Source: Burkholderiales bacterium (lineage in GTDB: Bacteria > Pseudomonadota > Gammaproteobacteria > Burkholderiales > SG8-39). From it: a stretch of 64,000 bases of DNA. The stretch is taken from NCBI GenBank assembly GCA_014860445.1, contig JACZJT010000052.1, positions 1-64,000 on the forward strand. The letters run 5' to 3'. Below, piece by piece: positions 8,362-17,161 of the stretch. The notes under the pieces are model-generated. The model was not told where the DNA came from. It worked only from the letters and a program-made list of their open reading frames with translations, and searched no databases. A program made the translations under genes and the position numbers. Position 1 is the stretch's first letter; every line of letters begins with the position of its first letter.

Positions 8362-8958
8362 TCATGCAAGTTGCAGATCCGCCCGTTCCGGCTTGATGAC
8401 CTCCTCCGCAACTTTCAGAAGTAGCTCCATCATGAATTGGTCGCGGTCATAAAGCGCCTCAGCCCACAGCAGCATCGCCTTCTTGAAACGCACCGGCACG
8501 AGGTTCACGTCCTCCGGCGGGCTCCCTGAGCGATCAACGAACCCAGCGCGGAATTCGATTCTGAGAGTGCGGGGATTCCAGGTTTCCGATCCGGCATTGA
8601 AGAACCACGGCCACTTTGAGCCCGCTTCGCGCACGGCGTAGTCGGTCAACGTCAACTCGGTTTCGACTCCCGCTGCATCGACCGACGAAACCTTGGTCAA
8701 GGCGATAACGGGCGAGCGGCGCAGCAGAATCCGTTGGACCGCACCTTCGCCAATATCGCCAACAGTGAGGCACCAGGTCTGGTCGATTAGCGCGCGGCCG
8801 GTGTAGTTCTCGACCCACTCGCGCGCGGCGACGATGAGCCCGGTGATGTCGTCGTCCTGAACCTCTACGCCCTCTTGGCAGCGCAGGTGCCGTTTCATCT
8901 CAACGAGCGTCACCGGTTCGATGTCCGGCTCCGATACGCGTTCCAGAGAATAGTTCAT
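8362..8958 (-). CDS. Head-tail connector (phiE125 gp8 / gp6-like)
   Basis: A 198-residue head-tail connector of the phiE125 gp8 / HK97 gp6 type. It has the classic N-terminus [43 protein letters not shown] spread over residues 15-60 and the beta-rich centre with [17 protein letters not shown]. It forms the ring under the portal. The ATG overlaps the collagen-like gene stop (ATGA). Confidence 0.93.
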   Translation of the reverse strand: MNYSLERVSEPDIEPVTLVEMKRHLRCQEGVEVQDDDITGLIVAAREWVENYTGRALIDQTWCLTVGDIGEGAVQRILLRRSPVIALTKVSSVDAAGVETELTLTDYAVREAGSKWPWFFNAGSETWNPRTLRIEFRAGFVDRSGSPPEDVNLVPVRFKKAMLLWAEALYDRDQFMMELLLKVAEEVIKPERADLQLA

Positions 8959-11102
8959 TTTAGGCGCACCGGTTCGCGATCGGCGCCAAGACGCTCGGCG
9001 ACTCCGAGCTGCGTCGATTTCGCGTCCTTACCGCGTGCGCCTTCCTTAACCATGAGACGCCAAGTAACGGAGGTGCCCGGCTTGTCCGTTGTCCTTTCCT
9101 GGCAATGCCAGGCCGAACCGCCCCAGGTCACAACGTCGCCACGCTCAAATTCCCCCTCACGCCAAACACCGCGATAAATCATGACGGGCAGCGTGAACTC
9201 GCAAACCGTCTTTGTGCCGCTGGTGAGCATCGCCGCGACAGATAGGTCGCGCGGATCCTCACCCTGCGATACGACGACGGCCGCGATCCCCTCCACGATG
9301 ACGGCCCATCCGGCTTTGGCGAGACCATCGGTTATCGGATCGGTATTACGAATCGATCGGATCATACCGCCGCGATATTGCGCAAAGGTTCCGCGCGGAT
9401 AGCTCTTCGATTCGTCGATTCCGGGCAGGATGTCAAGATCAAGTGCATCGCGACCGGGGGCACCATCTTTGCCATCGCGACCGTCGCGACCGTCCTTGCC
9501 TTCGCGTCCATGCGCCCCTGGGCCGCCCTCGGCGCCACGCAGCGATTCAAGCCACTGGAACTCCGTGCCCGCGTAGCCCTTTTCAACCGCGAGTTCATAG
9601 GCGCTTTTCCCGTTGGCGCCATCGCGCCCTGAATTGCCATCCGTGCCGTCGCGACCAGCGGCGCCTGCAACACCAGCATCCCCCTTTTCGCCCGCAGGCC
9701 CTAGTTCGCCGCGCATGCCAGGCTCACCGGATGGGCCTACCTCGCCGCGCTCTCCTTGTAGCCCCTGGTCGCCCTTGATTGACTCCCCGGGAGGCCCCGG
9801 CTCGCCGCGCTCGCCATCGTTACCTGCCGGACCTTGTTCGCCGCGCTCACCAGGCACGCCAGCATCACCCTTTTCACCTGGTGGACCCTGCTCTCCGATC
9901 GGACCGCGCTCACCCGTTGCGCCAAGTTCTCCCGGTGTGCCCGGTGTGCCCGATGTACCAGGTGTTCCGGGCTCACCGCGTTCACCAGGCACGCCGACAT
10001 CGCCCTTTTGACCTGCCGGACCAGGCTCGCCGCGCTCCCCCTTTTCACCTGCCGGGCCTTGTTCGCCGTGCTCACCAGGTGGGCCAGGTTCTCCAGATAC
10101 ACCCGCTGCACCGGGTGCTCCAGGTTCGCCGCGCTCACCAGGCACGCCGGCATCGCCCTTTTCACCTGATGGACCCTGCTCTCCGATCGGACCGCGCTCA
10201 CCCGTTGCGCCAGATTCTCCCGGTGTGCCCGGTGTGCCCGATGTACCAGGTGTTCCGGGCTCGCCGACATCGCCCTTTTCACCTGGTGGACCCTGCTCTC
10301 CGATCGGACCGCGCTCACCCGCTGCACCAGGTTCTCCCGGTGTGCCCGATGTACCAGGTGTTCCGGGCTCGCCGACATCACCCTTTTCACCTGGTGGACC
10401 CTGCTCTCCGATCGGGCCGCGCTCACCCACTGCACCAGGTTCTCCCGGTGTGCCGGATGTACCAGGTGTTCCGGACTCGCCGACATCGCCCTTTTGACCT
10501 GCTGGACCAGGCTCGCCGCGCTCACCAGGTAGGCCAGCATCACCCTTTTCACCTGGTGGACCCTGCTCTCCGATCGGACCGCGCTCACCCGCTGCGCCAG
10601 GTTCTCCCGGTGTGCCCGATGTACCAGGTGTTCCGGGCTCACCGCGTTCACCAGACACGCCGACATCGCCTTTTTCACCTGGTGGACCCTGCTCTCCGAT
10701 CGAACCGCGCTCACCCTTTTCACCTGCCGGGCCTTGTTCGCCACGCGCACCAGGTTCACCCGGTGCCCCAGGTTCTCCGCATTCGCCAGGCACGCCGGCA
10801 TCGCCATTTTTACCCGGCGGACCTCGCTCTCCGATCGGACCGCGCTCACCAGGCGTGCCACTCTCACCTCGAGCGCCTTGCTCGCCAGGCAGCCCTGGAT
10901 CGCCCTTGATCGACTCGCCCGTTGGTCCGCGTTCACCCGGAGCCCCCGGCGCTCCAGGCTCGCCCTTGGGCCCTGCCGGAATGGAAACGATCTTCCGGTC
11001 AAAGTCGTCGATGCGCGAAGAAAGCGGGGATAGTGCTCGCGCAACATAACCCTTGACCGCTTCGAGCATCTGTTTTCCGAGTGCCTCCGCGTCTTTGATC
11101 AT
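8955..11102 (-). CDS. Collagen-like phage structural protein with C-terminal binding domain
   Basis: A 715-residue protein. After about 50 residues with a short helix come roughly 500 residues of Gly-X-Y triplets ([17 protein letters not shown] units, repeated many times), predicted to form a collagen triple helix. The C-terminus is globular, with a Trp-rich carbohydrate-binding-like segment ([20 protein letters not shown] and [14 protein letters not shown]). I chose ATG 11102 ([12 protein letters not shown]), preceded by GAGGAAGCC. Collagen-like repeats usually occur in tail fibres or head decorations, so its place between capsid-side genes and connectors hints at a head fibre or decoration. 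The DNA repeat should be length-variable. Confidence 0.85.
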   Translation of the reverse strand: MIKDAEALGKQMLEAVKGYVARALSPLSSRIDDFDRKIVSIPAGPKGEPGAPGAPGERGPTGESIKGDPGLPGEQGARGESGTPGERGPIGERGPPGKNGDAGVPGECGEPGAPGEPGARGEQGPAGEKGERGSIGEQGPPGEKGDVGVSGERGEPGTPGTSGTPGEPGAAGERGPIGEQGPPGEKGDAGLPGERGEPGPAGQKGDVGESGTPGTSGTPGEPGAVGERGPIGEQGPPGEKGDVGEPGTPGTSGTPGEPGAAGERGPIGEQGPPGEKGDVGEPGTPGTSGTPGTPGESGATGERGPIGEQGPSGEKGDAGVPGERGEPGAPGAAGVSGEPGPPGEHGEQGPAGEKGERGEPGPAGQKGDVGVPGERGEPGTPGTSGTPGTPGELGATGERGPIGEQGPPGEKGDAGVPGERGEQGPAGNDGERGEPGPPGESIKGDQGLQGERGEVGPSGEPGMRGELGPAGEKGDAGVAGAAGRDGTDGNSGRDGANGKSAYELAVEKGYAGTEFQWLESLRGAEGGPGAHGREGKDGRDGRDGKDGAPGRDALDLDILPGIDESKSYPRGTFAQYRGGMIRSIRNTDPITDGLAKAGWAVIVEGIAAVVVSQGEDPRDLSVAAMLTSGTKTVCEFTLPVMIYRGVWREGEFERGDVVTWGGSAWHCQERTTDKPGTSVTWRLMVKEGARGKDAKSTQLGVAERLGADREPVRLK

Positions 11103-11109
11103 GGCTTCC

Positions 11110-11925
11110 TCATGCTGCGAGTAGTAGCAAAGCGAGTGTGTTCTGATCTTCCCAAGTGACCCGCCCGACTCCTGATACGGCCGAGTTCGCAGCGCGAAGA
11201 TTCCCGCCTCCGGCAATTACGACCGGCGCTGTGCGAGGCGTCCCACGTGGCCCAGCAAAAACGTTCACCGGCGCAGCAACTGTCCCGCCGACTGCTCGCG
11301 CCTCGCCGATTCCTTCGGCGTGGCCGATCGCTTCGACGATGAGCACAAGCGCCTCGCCGTCCTCGCCGACCGCGCTCGCGCTAGTGGCGCCCGCAGCGGT
11401 ACCGACGACACCCTTGACTTCGCCTCCGGAGCCTTGCGCGGTGCCCACGCCGTCGGCTTGGCCGATCGCTTCGACGATGAGCGCAAGTGCCCCGCCATCC
11501 TCGCCTACCGCGCTCGCGCTAGACGTGCCCACGGCGGTACCGACGCCGCCCTTGACTGTACCCCCGTCGCCTTGCGCACCGCCCACGCCGTCCGCGTTGC
11601 CCACACCCAAAACGGTGTTCGCGGCGTCAACCCCGACCCCGGTCGCGCTCGAGACGCCCGTCGCAGCACCGACACCGCCCTTGACCACGCGCCCGATGCC
11701 TTGCGCACCGCCCACGCCGTCGGCGTTGCCCACGCCCGAAACGGTCTCGGCGGCGTCAGTCCCGACCCCAGTCGCGCTTGAGACGCCCGTCGCAGCACCG
11801 ACACCGCCCTTGACTGCGCCGCCGGCCGCTTGCGCCGTTGAAATGCCGTTGGTTGATCCGACGCCCGCAACGACGGTGAGCGCAACGCCCGTCGCTTGCG
11901 CTGTTGCGGTCCCTTGCGCTGCCAT
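11110..11925 (-). CDS. Gly/Ala/Val-rich repeat protein, phage-associated
   Basis: A 271-residue low-complexity protein built from four to five units of about 40 residues, each carrying a block like [16 protein letters not shown] plus a linker ([28 protein letters not shown]). The C-terminus is non-repetitive ([20 protein letters not shown]) and ends hydrophobic. It follows the stop of the tail-fibre-like gene directly and precedes the collagen-like gene by 7 bp, so the two are probably co-translated. It is likely a beta-structured virion surface protein; function is not known. Confidence 0.65.
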   Translation of the reverse strand: MAAQGTATAQATGVALTVVAGVGSTNGISTAQAAGGAVKGGVGAATGVSSATGVGTDAAETVSGVGNADGVGGAQGIGRVVKGGVGAATGVSSATGVGVDAANTVLGVGNADGVGGAQGDGGTVKGGVGTAVGTSSASAVGEDGGALALIVEAIGQADGVGTAQGSGGEVKGVVGTAAGATSASAVGEDGEALVLIVEAIGHAEGIGEARAVGGTVAAPVNVFAGPRGTPRTAPVVIAGGGNLRAANSAVSGVGRVTWEDQNTLALLLLAA

Positions 11926-12360
11926 CTAATCTTCGGTGACTGTCGAATCGGTCGTTAGTCGCGGAATCACGTTCACCGCCATCGCGATATTTGGCGTCAC
12001 GGTGCCCGAATAAAGCATCTTGTTGCCAGCCCCCGTGCCAATGCTGAAGAACTTGATCGCTCCGCCGGGTGATGCGGTGCAAATCGGAAAATCGATGTTT
12101 CCGACCGGTTTGATCGTGGTCGGGTTCGTCCCGCTCACCGCAAATCCGGCGGCCGAACGCGCGACGACGACGCGCGAATAGCCGGTATAACTCGTTTCGC
12201 TTGTCGTTTGATCACCCGTTTCGCCGGGGTCGGACGTGTGCAGCGCGACCGTCAGGGTCGAGGCGGCCCCGACCGATGCATTGTCGGCAAGGTTCGCGAT
12301 CGCGACCCCTTGGAAAATCAGTTTGAGCACATCCGCTTCGAATACGTTGCTCTTGCTCAT
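11926..12360 (-). CDS. Phage structural protein, tail-fibre-like
   Basis: A 144-residue protein resembling a family common in Burkholderia-type phages and often labelled tail fibre: SNVFEADVLKLIFQGVAIAN, then ALHTSDPGETGDQTTSETSY and VARSAAGFAVSG. ATG 12360 has GGGA at good spacing, whereas the ATG at 12369 sits on the ribosome site itself. The role is inferred from memory of similar proteins and from position after the portal. A virion decoration or short-fibre protein is plausible. Confidence 0.65.
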   Translation of the reverse strand: MSKSNVFEADVLKLIFQGVAIANLADNASVGAASTLTVALHTSDPGETGDQTTSETSYTGYSRVVVARSAAGFAVSGTNPTTIKPVGNIDFPICTASPGGAIKFFSIGTGAGNKMLYSGTVTPNIAMAVNVIPRLTTDSTVTED

Positions 12361-12420
12361 GGCGGCCATTCCCTTTCAAGTGTTCACACGGTTGTTCGAT
12401 TCCTTGAGTCTCGCCCCGCA

Positions 12421-12798
12421 TCACGGCGGCGCGCCGTAGCTGAGGGCGGACACCGAGACGCTCTGGCCGGCCGAGACCACCACGCTCGCGAGCTGAATGT
12501 CGCCGCCCATGCCTGTTGCCGTCACCGAACACAGGACTTTCGCTACGCCCGCCGCGTTCCGCAGTTCCGCCCTCGCGATGGTGCCGCCGACCGCGTTGGT
12601 GTCGGAGACGATCGCGTTGGCGCTCGCAACGCCGGCCACGGACGCAGCAAAGGCGGGGTTCGCGAAGCGGAGCGTCGCAACCGTCACGCCCCCGGCCGTT
12701 TGCATGACGAGCTTGCCGGGCCGCGTGCCTTCGTTGATTTGAGCACAGACGAAATCGGCGATGCTGTTGCGTACCCGCGTGGGATGGGTGACGGGCAT
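12421..12798 (-). CDS. Conserved phage structural protein (unknown)
   Basis: A 125-residue protein (MPVTHPTRVRNSIADFV; VSDTNAVGGTIARAELRNAA; ATGMGGDIQLASVVVSAGQS). It is beta-rich, like small virion proteins usually encoded beside the fibre-like gene just downstream. I recognise the pairing but not a defined function. A 51-bp gap follows it. Confidence 0.65.
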   Translation of the reverse strand: MPVTHPTRVRNSIADFVCAQINEGTRPGKLVMQTAGGVTVATLRFANPAFAASVAGVASANAIVSDTNAVGGTIARAELRNAAGVAKVLCSVTATGMGGDIQLASVVVSAGQSVSVSALSYGAPP

Positions 12799-12807
12799 GT
12801 GATTGTC

Positions 12808-13011
12808 CTATGCGGTCCTACCGGAACCGGCGACTTTCGCTCCTGAAAGCGAAACGTCCGGCACACCCCGCTTGATCTTGCCTTGCTTGATCCATTGAGG
12901 CACGAGCGCGGCGAGCTTTGTGTCTTGAGGCCTCACCTTGTAGGACAACCCGACGAGATAGTGACTCTGGCTCTCCTCGTGAACAAAATCGTGAAGCGGT
13001 GTGAATTGCAT
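12808..13011 (-). CDS. Small phage protein, unknown
   Basis: A 67-residue basic protein (MQFTPLHDFVHEESQSHYLV; IKQGKIKRGVPDVSLSGA) between two other small phage genes, eight bases downstream of one and nine upstream of the other. Codon use and spacing fit the operon. No family is recognised. Confidence 0.6.
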   Translation of the reverse strand: MQFTPLHDFVHEESQSHYLVGLSYKVRPQDTKLAALVPQWIKQGKIKRGVPDVSLSGAKVAGSGRTA

Positions 13012-13019
13012 GATCCCTT

Positions 13020-13421
13020 CTACTTTCTTGCGCGCTGCGCACCGATGAGCTTCCCCGTCTTGTCGTAAATCGGCTTGACCGGGCGCTCAAGCGCCAAGGT
13101 AATTTCCTGCATTCCACCGGCGATTCTTTCTTGCCCTTCTGCCACGACTGCGAGCGCCGCCTTGACGACGGTCGCTGTTTCATAAACCCGAGCGACCACG
13201 CCGACCACGTTCTCGAGCACTTGCGTCACGCTCGCGCGCGTTTGCGCATCGCGCTCAAGGAGCAGCGTCGCTACGGTTTCCCGCGGCTGCGCCGTTTCCG
13301 CCGCCGCCGGCTCCGGTTTCGGCGCTAGCGGCAGTTCGTAGACGCCTTCAAGTACGATCGCGCGCACGCGCTTTCCAGGCGCGCACTCGGCGATGCACTT
13401 CACCGCCTCAGGCAGGCGCAT
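13020..13421 (-). CDS. Phage protein, unknown, helical
   Basis: A 133-residue protein with a Pro/Ala-rich linker (PLAPKPEPAAAETAQP, near residue 35), then a long predicted helix (TQVLENVVGVVARVYETATV). The basic C-terminus IYDKTGKLIGAQRARK resembles the 'vxrdexGriv' tail seen in phage head-module proteins. It overlaps the portal 3' end by 14 bp. Function is not known. Confidence 0.6.
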   Translation of the reverse strand: MRLPEAVKCIAECAPGKRVRAIVLEGVYELPLAPKPEPAAAETAQPRETVATLLLERDAQTRASVTQVLENVVGVVARVYETATVVKAALAVVAEGQERIAGGMQEITLALERPVKPIYDKTGKLIGAQRARK

Positions 13422-14817
13422 CTTCCAGCCCCTTGATGAATACCTCGGCCAGCATGGCTGCAGCTTCGGCTAGGGTCGCTTTGTCATTCGCTGCAGCGGG
13501 TACCGGCACTGGGGGCGCGTCTGGCGCCGGCGTAGGCGGCGCGGGCATGGCCGGTTCGGGCTTTGATGCCGTTCCGAACGGATCGTCCTTGGCATCGCGT
13601 TTGGCCAGTGCCGCGAGCGAGTAATTCTGCTGCTGCAGGTAGGGCGAATCCCCACCCGTAACCGGCTTGTAGTTTTCCCCGGCGCGCGCCTCATTCGGCG
13701 ACATCCACCCGCCAGCCACCGCCTTGTTCTTTGCATCGTAGCGCGCGGCTGTGTCCATCCGGATCAAGCCCCCGAGGTCAAATTCCGTGTAGTACCCCGT
13801 CGGCAAGGCCAGCCCTTCGTCAAGACACAATTCCGCCGATTCGATGAGCGCCTGCAGGCAGTCGGAGTAGTAGCCTTGATTCAGCGATTCGATGCTCGCG
13901 CTCGGCGGCGCGGCCCCGCCAAGCTTGTAGAGCGGAACATGAAAGCAGCGCGCTACGTCCTCGATCGTCCATTTCAACTGCTCAATCAGTTGCGCTTCCT
14001 GCGCGGGGATGGTCATCGCCTCGTACTTCAGACCGTCCCCGAGGACTGCGAGGCGCCCGACGTTGTTGCCGCCGAAATTATCTTCCCACGCAGCTTTGAG
14101 CCGCGCCGCGGTTTCGTCAGTGATCGTTCCCGGCGCGCTCAGCATCCCGGAGGGTCGGCTCATGTTGTCGAAGAACTTGGTGCTATTTGACTGGATGCGC
14201 TTACCCATCGTCGCCGACACCCCGCAGGCGTAGATCGGCGATACGCCGATGAGCGGGTGCCACAGGCTCACCATCGTGTCGTGAATGATCTCCGAGGCGG
14301 GCACGGTCACCTGCTCGGGCAACCCCGAGAGGGCATCCTGCGCGAGCTGGTAATAGACGCCCCCATCCTCGGCCACGAGCGGCGTCACCCTCTTTGCGTC
14401 CAGGATATAGAGCGTGGTTACGATTCCGCGTGCATCGCGCTCCTTCAACGCATAGGCATTTCCGTAGAGCAGCTTCGATACGATCCACTGCTCGATGAAC
14501 TTAATCCGGGTTTGATAGCGATTCTGCTTCCTGAGCACCGGAAGAAAGGGAGATCCGCGCGCGACTTCGGTGCAGATCCCGGCCGCGTCCTCCTCGACGA
14601 GCTTGATGCGCAACTTTGCGATGTCGCTCGCGATGATGGTGACACAGGTGAACACAGCGGAAAAGGCGAGAATGTCGCGCTGCGAGTCGATGCTGACGCT
14701 ACGCTGCCAGGCGCCGCTGAAAGACTCGCGGATCGTTCCCAGCCAGCCGCCCGCGCCGTTCACCGGGGAGAGCGTCTGCGCCTTCGCGCGCCCTAGCTCG
14801 AATCCGAGGATGCGCAT
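13408..14817 (-). CDS. Phage portal protein (HK97 family)
   Basis: A 469-residue HK97-type portal, the dodecameric ring through which DNA is packaged. Family hallmarks are FSAVFTCVTIIASDIAKLRI, WIVSKLLYGNAYALKERD, MSLWHPLIGVSPIYACGVS-like spacing (WHPLIGVSPIYA) and QEAQLIEQLKWTIEDVARCF with HVPLYKLG. The C-terminal 80 residues are Pro/Ala-rich and disordered. It begins one base after the small upstream gene stop. Confidence 0.97.
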   Translation of the reverse strand: MRILGFELGRAKAQTLSPVNGAGGWLGTIRESFSGAWQRSVSIDSQRDILAFSAVFTCVTIIASDIAKLRIKLVEEDAAGICTEVARGSPFLPVLRKQNRYQTRIKFIEQWIVSKLLYGNAYALKERDARGIVTTLYILDAKRVTPLVAEDGGVYYQLAQDALSGLPEQVTVPASEIIHDTMVSLWHPLIGVSPIYACGVSATMGKRIQSNSTKFFDNMSRPSGMLSAPGTITDETAARLKAAWEDNFGGNNVGRLAVLGDGLKYEAMTIPAQEAQLIEQLKWTIEDVARCFHVPLYKLGGAAPPSASIESLNQGYYSDCLQALIESAELCLDEGLALPTGYYTEFDLGGLIRMDTAARYDAKNKAVAGGWMSPNEARAGENYKPVTGGDSPYLQQQNYSLAALAKRDAKDDPFGTASKPEPAMPAPPTPAPDAPPVPVPAAANDKATLAEAAAMLAEVFIKGLEDAPA

Positions 14818-15072
14818 CTAGCCCGCCTTGCGCTTGTATTTGCGTTTCTGGCGCGACGCAGCCGCAACATCGCGCCGCTGGAATTGCAATGGCCTCGTCG
14901 CTGCCAGATCACGCGTGCGGTACTCGTCCTGGTCCGCGGGCCGCGCAAAATTGAGCGCGATCAGATCCTCGGCGTCTTGCCTGGTCGCGGAAAACGGGTT
15001 GCCCATATAAAGCATGCGGCCCTCGTACTTGTGGCGGGCGGTTGAAACCAGTCTGACCATCTTGTTGCTCAT
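14818..15072 (-). CDS. Small basic phage protein, unknown
   Basis: An 84-residue protein from ATG 15072, with GGAGGCGAATC as a strong ribosome site; the longer track ORF is artefactual. Sequence: MSNKMVRLVSTARHKYEGRM, then PFSATRQDAEDLIALNFARP (a small helix as in head-module proteins that bind near the capsid), and a Lys/Arg tail RQKRKYKRKAG that could contact DNA. Function unknown. Confidence 0.7.
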   Translation of the reverse strand: MSNKMVRLVSTARHKYEGRMLYMGNPFSATRQDAEDLIALNFARPADQDEYRTRDLAATRPLQFQRRDVAAASRQKRKYKRKAG

Positions 15073-15164
15073 GATTCGCCTCCGGGGTGTTTGGCTCGGG
15101 TGCTGCCTCGTCTTAGTCTTGCTCACCAGCGAAACGCCGCCGATGAGCAAAGTAAGGCGACGCG

Positions 15165-17099
15165 CTAGTAGGTCACTGCGCTCATCACCGCAACCGCATC
15201 GGCGCGGCGTTTGGCCCAGTGAATGAACCGCTCGGCGCGTAGGCCGACCATGTTGTTCTGCCACAGCGAAACCAGCGTCGTCGAAGGCGAGCTCGGCGCG
15301 CCGTCCATTTCAACGGAGGCCTCCCGCGAGACATCGAGCGCGACCTGGCCGTCATCTGCGAGGAAGATCTCGGAGGCTTCGATCAGGATGATCTGCGTCT
15401 GGCTTACCGGCGGGCTGCCGACATCGGCCGCACCGACCGAAGTGCTCGTGATCACCGGGATACCGAAGAACGTGCCGCCGGTCGGGGTGATACCCGGGAA
15501 GGCGAAGAGGTCCTGCGTGGTGCGCGTGAGCGACAGGGCGCGGGCGGTGCGCGGATGCATCACCCAAACCGGATTGCGTTGCCGCATCCCGGTGTCGTAC
15601 ATCGCGAGCATGGCCGATACGTCGGCCGCGATCTGCGCGACGCTCGTACCGGTCGATACGGTCGGCACGACCCCGTTGGTGACTGATGCCGGGCTAACGT
15701 TGGCGCTGACGGCCTTGTTCGGATCGAGGAACTGCTCGTCCGTGAATTGGGCGATTGTTTCGATCAGATCTTGCTGCACGCGGGCCTCGGCCGACGGATT
15801 GCTGAACCGTACCAGTTCCTCGGTCAGCACCACGATTCCCGCGATCTTGCTGTAAGGGAAAGTCACGGTGTCGAACGCAAGAGCGCTTACGGGTTTGGGC
15901 AAGCCCTCACCGACCCACCCGGCCGTCGAGCCGGCGGTCTGGCGCGGCATGCGGACGTTGAAGGGCACTTTGCGCAAGCCCTGGATCCTGCCGATCACGG
16001 TTTCGGGGCGCAGCAGCTCGATGAACTCGCTCGACATATTCTGCGCATAGACAAGCGGGCCTGCCCAGGTTGCATCGGTCGTCGTGCCGGCATCGACCGC
16101 AGCCTTGAGGAAGATTTCGACCTCGGGGGTGCTGTCGCGCCATTTTTCTGACATCTTCTGCGCCTGCATCAGATTGCCGCGCGAATTGGCCAGCGCGATG
16201 GCGTAGCGCGTGAACGCCAGGCCCTTCTGCGTATTGCGCACGACGCTGACGATGCCCCCGCGGGCGGCCGACGCCGCCCTCGGATCGGTGCCCGCAGCCG
16301 CCTGCAGCGGCGTGGCGCCGGCAACGATTTGCGCCTCGTGCTCTTTCAGGCGCACCAGGTGCTCATCGACCGATTTGATTTCGGCCTTGAGCGCGTCGTA
16401 CTCCTCGGTTTCGGTTTCATCCAGCGTGCGGCCTTCGTCGGCCGCTTTCGCCATGATTTCGTTCATGCGCCCGGTACTCGCTGCGCGCTTCGCCTCGAAG
16501 GAGGCGATCTGTTCTGCAATCGTTTTCATATCAGGGTTTCCTTTCGGGAGGTTGCGATGCGATCCCGAGACGCCGGGAGTGGGTGTCAAGCGCACGACCG
16601 CGCGCTGCCGATCACCTGACGCGGCGAGCAGTGCTTGGTCTGCGGACTTGATGGTGGTAATGCTTGCGTCCACGTTCGCGGGGATCGTGACGCAGGAGAG
16701 CTCAAGCCACTCCCATTTCAGGAAGTGTTCGGACCAGGTGTCCTTGATCTGCGCGGACTCAATCGGGTTGAACCCGATCGACATGCCTTTGACGAGCTTG
16801 TACTTGATCGACTGCCAGGCCGCGTCGATGCGGTCCTTGAGCGGTCCAAGCTCTGGGATTTTTGCAAACTTCGCCTGGAAGGTGATGCCCTCGGGCGTGG
16901 CTTTGGCCGCGACGACTTCGCCGACAGGCTCGCGCGAGTTATGCTGCCAGAGCAGCGGGAGCGGTAACTTGAACACTGCGCCCTCGGGCTCGACGATATC
17001 GCCCATGCGGTCAGTGCTCGGCGTGGTCGCGATGCCCTCGATGATGCGCTGTTCCTCGTCAATGCTCTTGATGCGGAAAAGGCTGTAGGCTCGTTTCAT
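15165..17099 (-). CDS. Fused prohead protease and HK97-type major capsid protein
   Basis: A 644-residue fusion. Residues 1-190 form a Caudovirus prohead (U35) protease (IEGIATTPSTDRMGDIVEPE; LLWQHNSREPVGEV with catalytic His; ELSCVTIPANVDASI with catalytic Ser/Cys region). Residues 190 onward form a delta/scaffold-like helical segment (MKTIAEQIASFEAKR) and then the HK97-fold capsid (MPRQTAGSTAGWVGEGLPKP; MHPRTARALSLTRT). ATG 17099 is chosen. An internal ATG at 16529, with AAAGGA upstream, could start a 454-residue capsid on its own. Fused protease-capsid genes are known in some phages. Confidence 0.95.
   Translation of the reverse strand: MKRAYSLFRIKSIDEEQRIIEGIATTPSTDRMGDIVEPEGAVFKLPLPLLWQHNSREPVGEVVAAKATPEGITFQAKFAKIPELGPLKDRIDAAWQSIKYKLVKGMSIGFNPIESAQIKDTWSEHFLKWEWLELSCVTIPANVDASITTIKSADQALLAASGDRQRAVVRLTPTPGVSGSHRNLPKGNPDMKTIAEQIASFEAKRAASTGRMNEIMAKAADEGRTLDETETEEYDALKAEIKSVDEHLVRLKEHEAQIVAGATPLQAAAGTDPRAASAARGGIVSVVRNTQKGLAFTRYAIALANSRGNLMQAQKMSEKWRDSTPEVEIFLKAAVDAGTTTDATWAGPLVYAQNMSSEFIELLRPETVIGRIQGLRKVPFNVRMPRQTAGSTAGWVGEGLPKPVSALAFDTVTFPYSKIAGIVVLTEELVRFSNPSAEARVQQDLIETIAQFTDEQFLDPNKAVSANVSPASVTNGVVPTVSTGTSVAQIAADVSAMLAMYDTGMRQRNPVWVMHPRTARALSLTRTTQDLFAFPGITPTGGTFFGIPVITSTSVGAADVGSPPVSQTQIILIEASEIFLADDGQVALDVSREASVEMDGAPSSPSTTLVSLWQNNMVGLRAERFIHWAKRRADAVAVMSAVTY
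16529..16545 (-). promoter_or_regulatory. Internal ribosome site and ATG for separate capsid synthesis
   Basis: Inside the fusion gene, GAAAGGAAACCCTGAT precedes ATG AAA ACG at 16529, which is the start expected for a stand-alone capsid precursor (MKTIAEQIASF). It could let capsid outnumber protease. Confidence 0.55.
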
Positions 17100-17116
17100 G
17101 TTGTGGCTCCAGAAAT

Positions 17117-17138
17117 GAAAAACCGCCCAGAAGGCGGC
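17117..17138 (-). terminator. Intrinsic terminator between terminase and capsid genes
   Basis: On the minus strand GCCGCC-TTCTG-GGCGGT is followed by TTTTC. It lies between the terminase stop and the protease-capsid ATG, so it may limit terminase readthrough into structural genes. Confidence 0.65.
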
Positions 17139-17161
17139 TCGGGTGAATCGGTGAAGCGTGG

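Noticed and set aside
9840-10800. Regular DNA repeats resembling a CRISPR array
   Set aside because: There are no unique spacers; the repeats are in-frame coding units of the collagen-like protein.
9737-11049. Long ORFs on both strands across the collagen-like gene
   Set aside because: The Gly-X-Y coding repeat has a period divisible by three, so other frames stay open. They lack ribosome sites and show only mirrored repeats (RAHQARR, VHQVKR).
11156-11929. 257-codon plus-strand ORF opposite the Gly/Ala repeat gene
   Set aside because: It is a Pro/Thr/Ala-rich mirror of the repeat, without a ribosome site, and opposite to a coupled operon gene.
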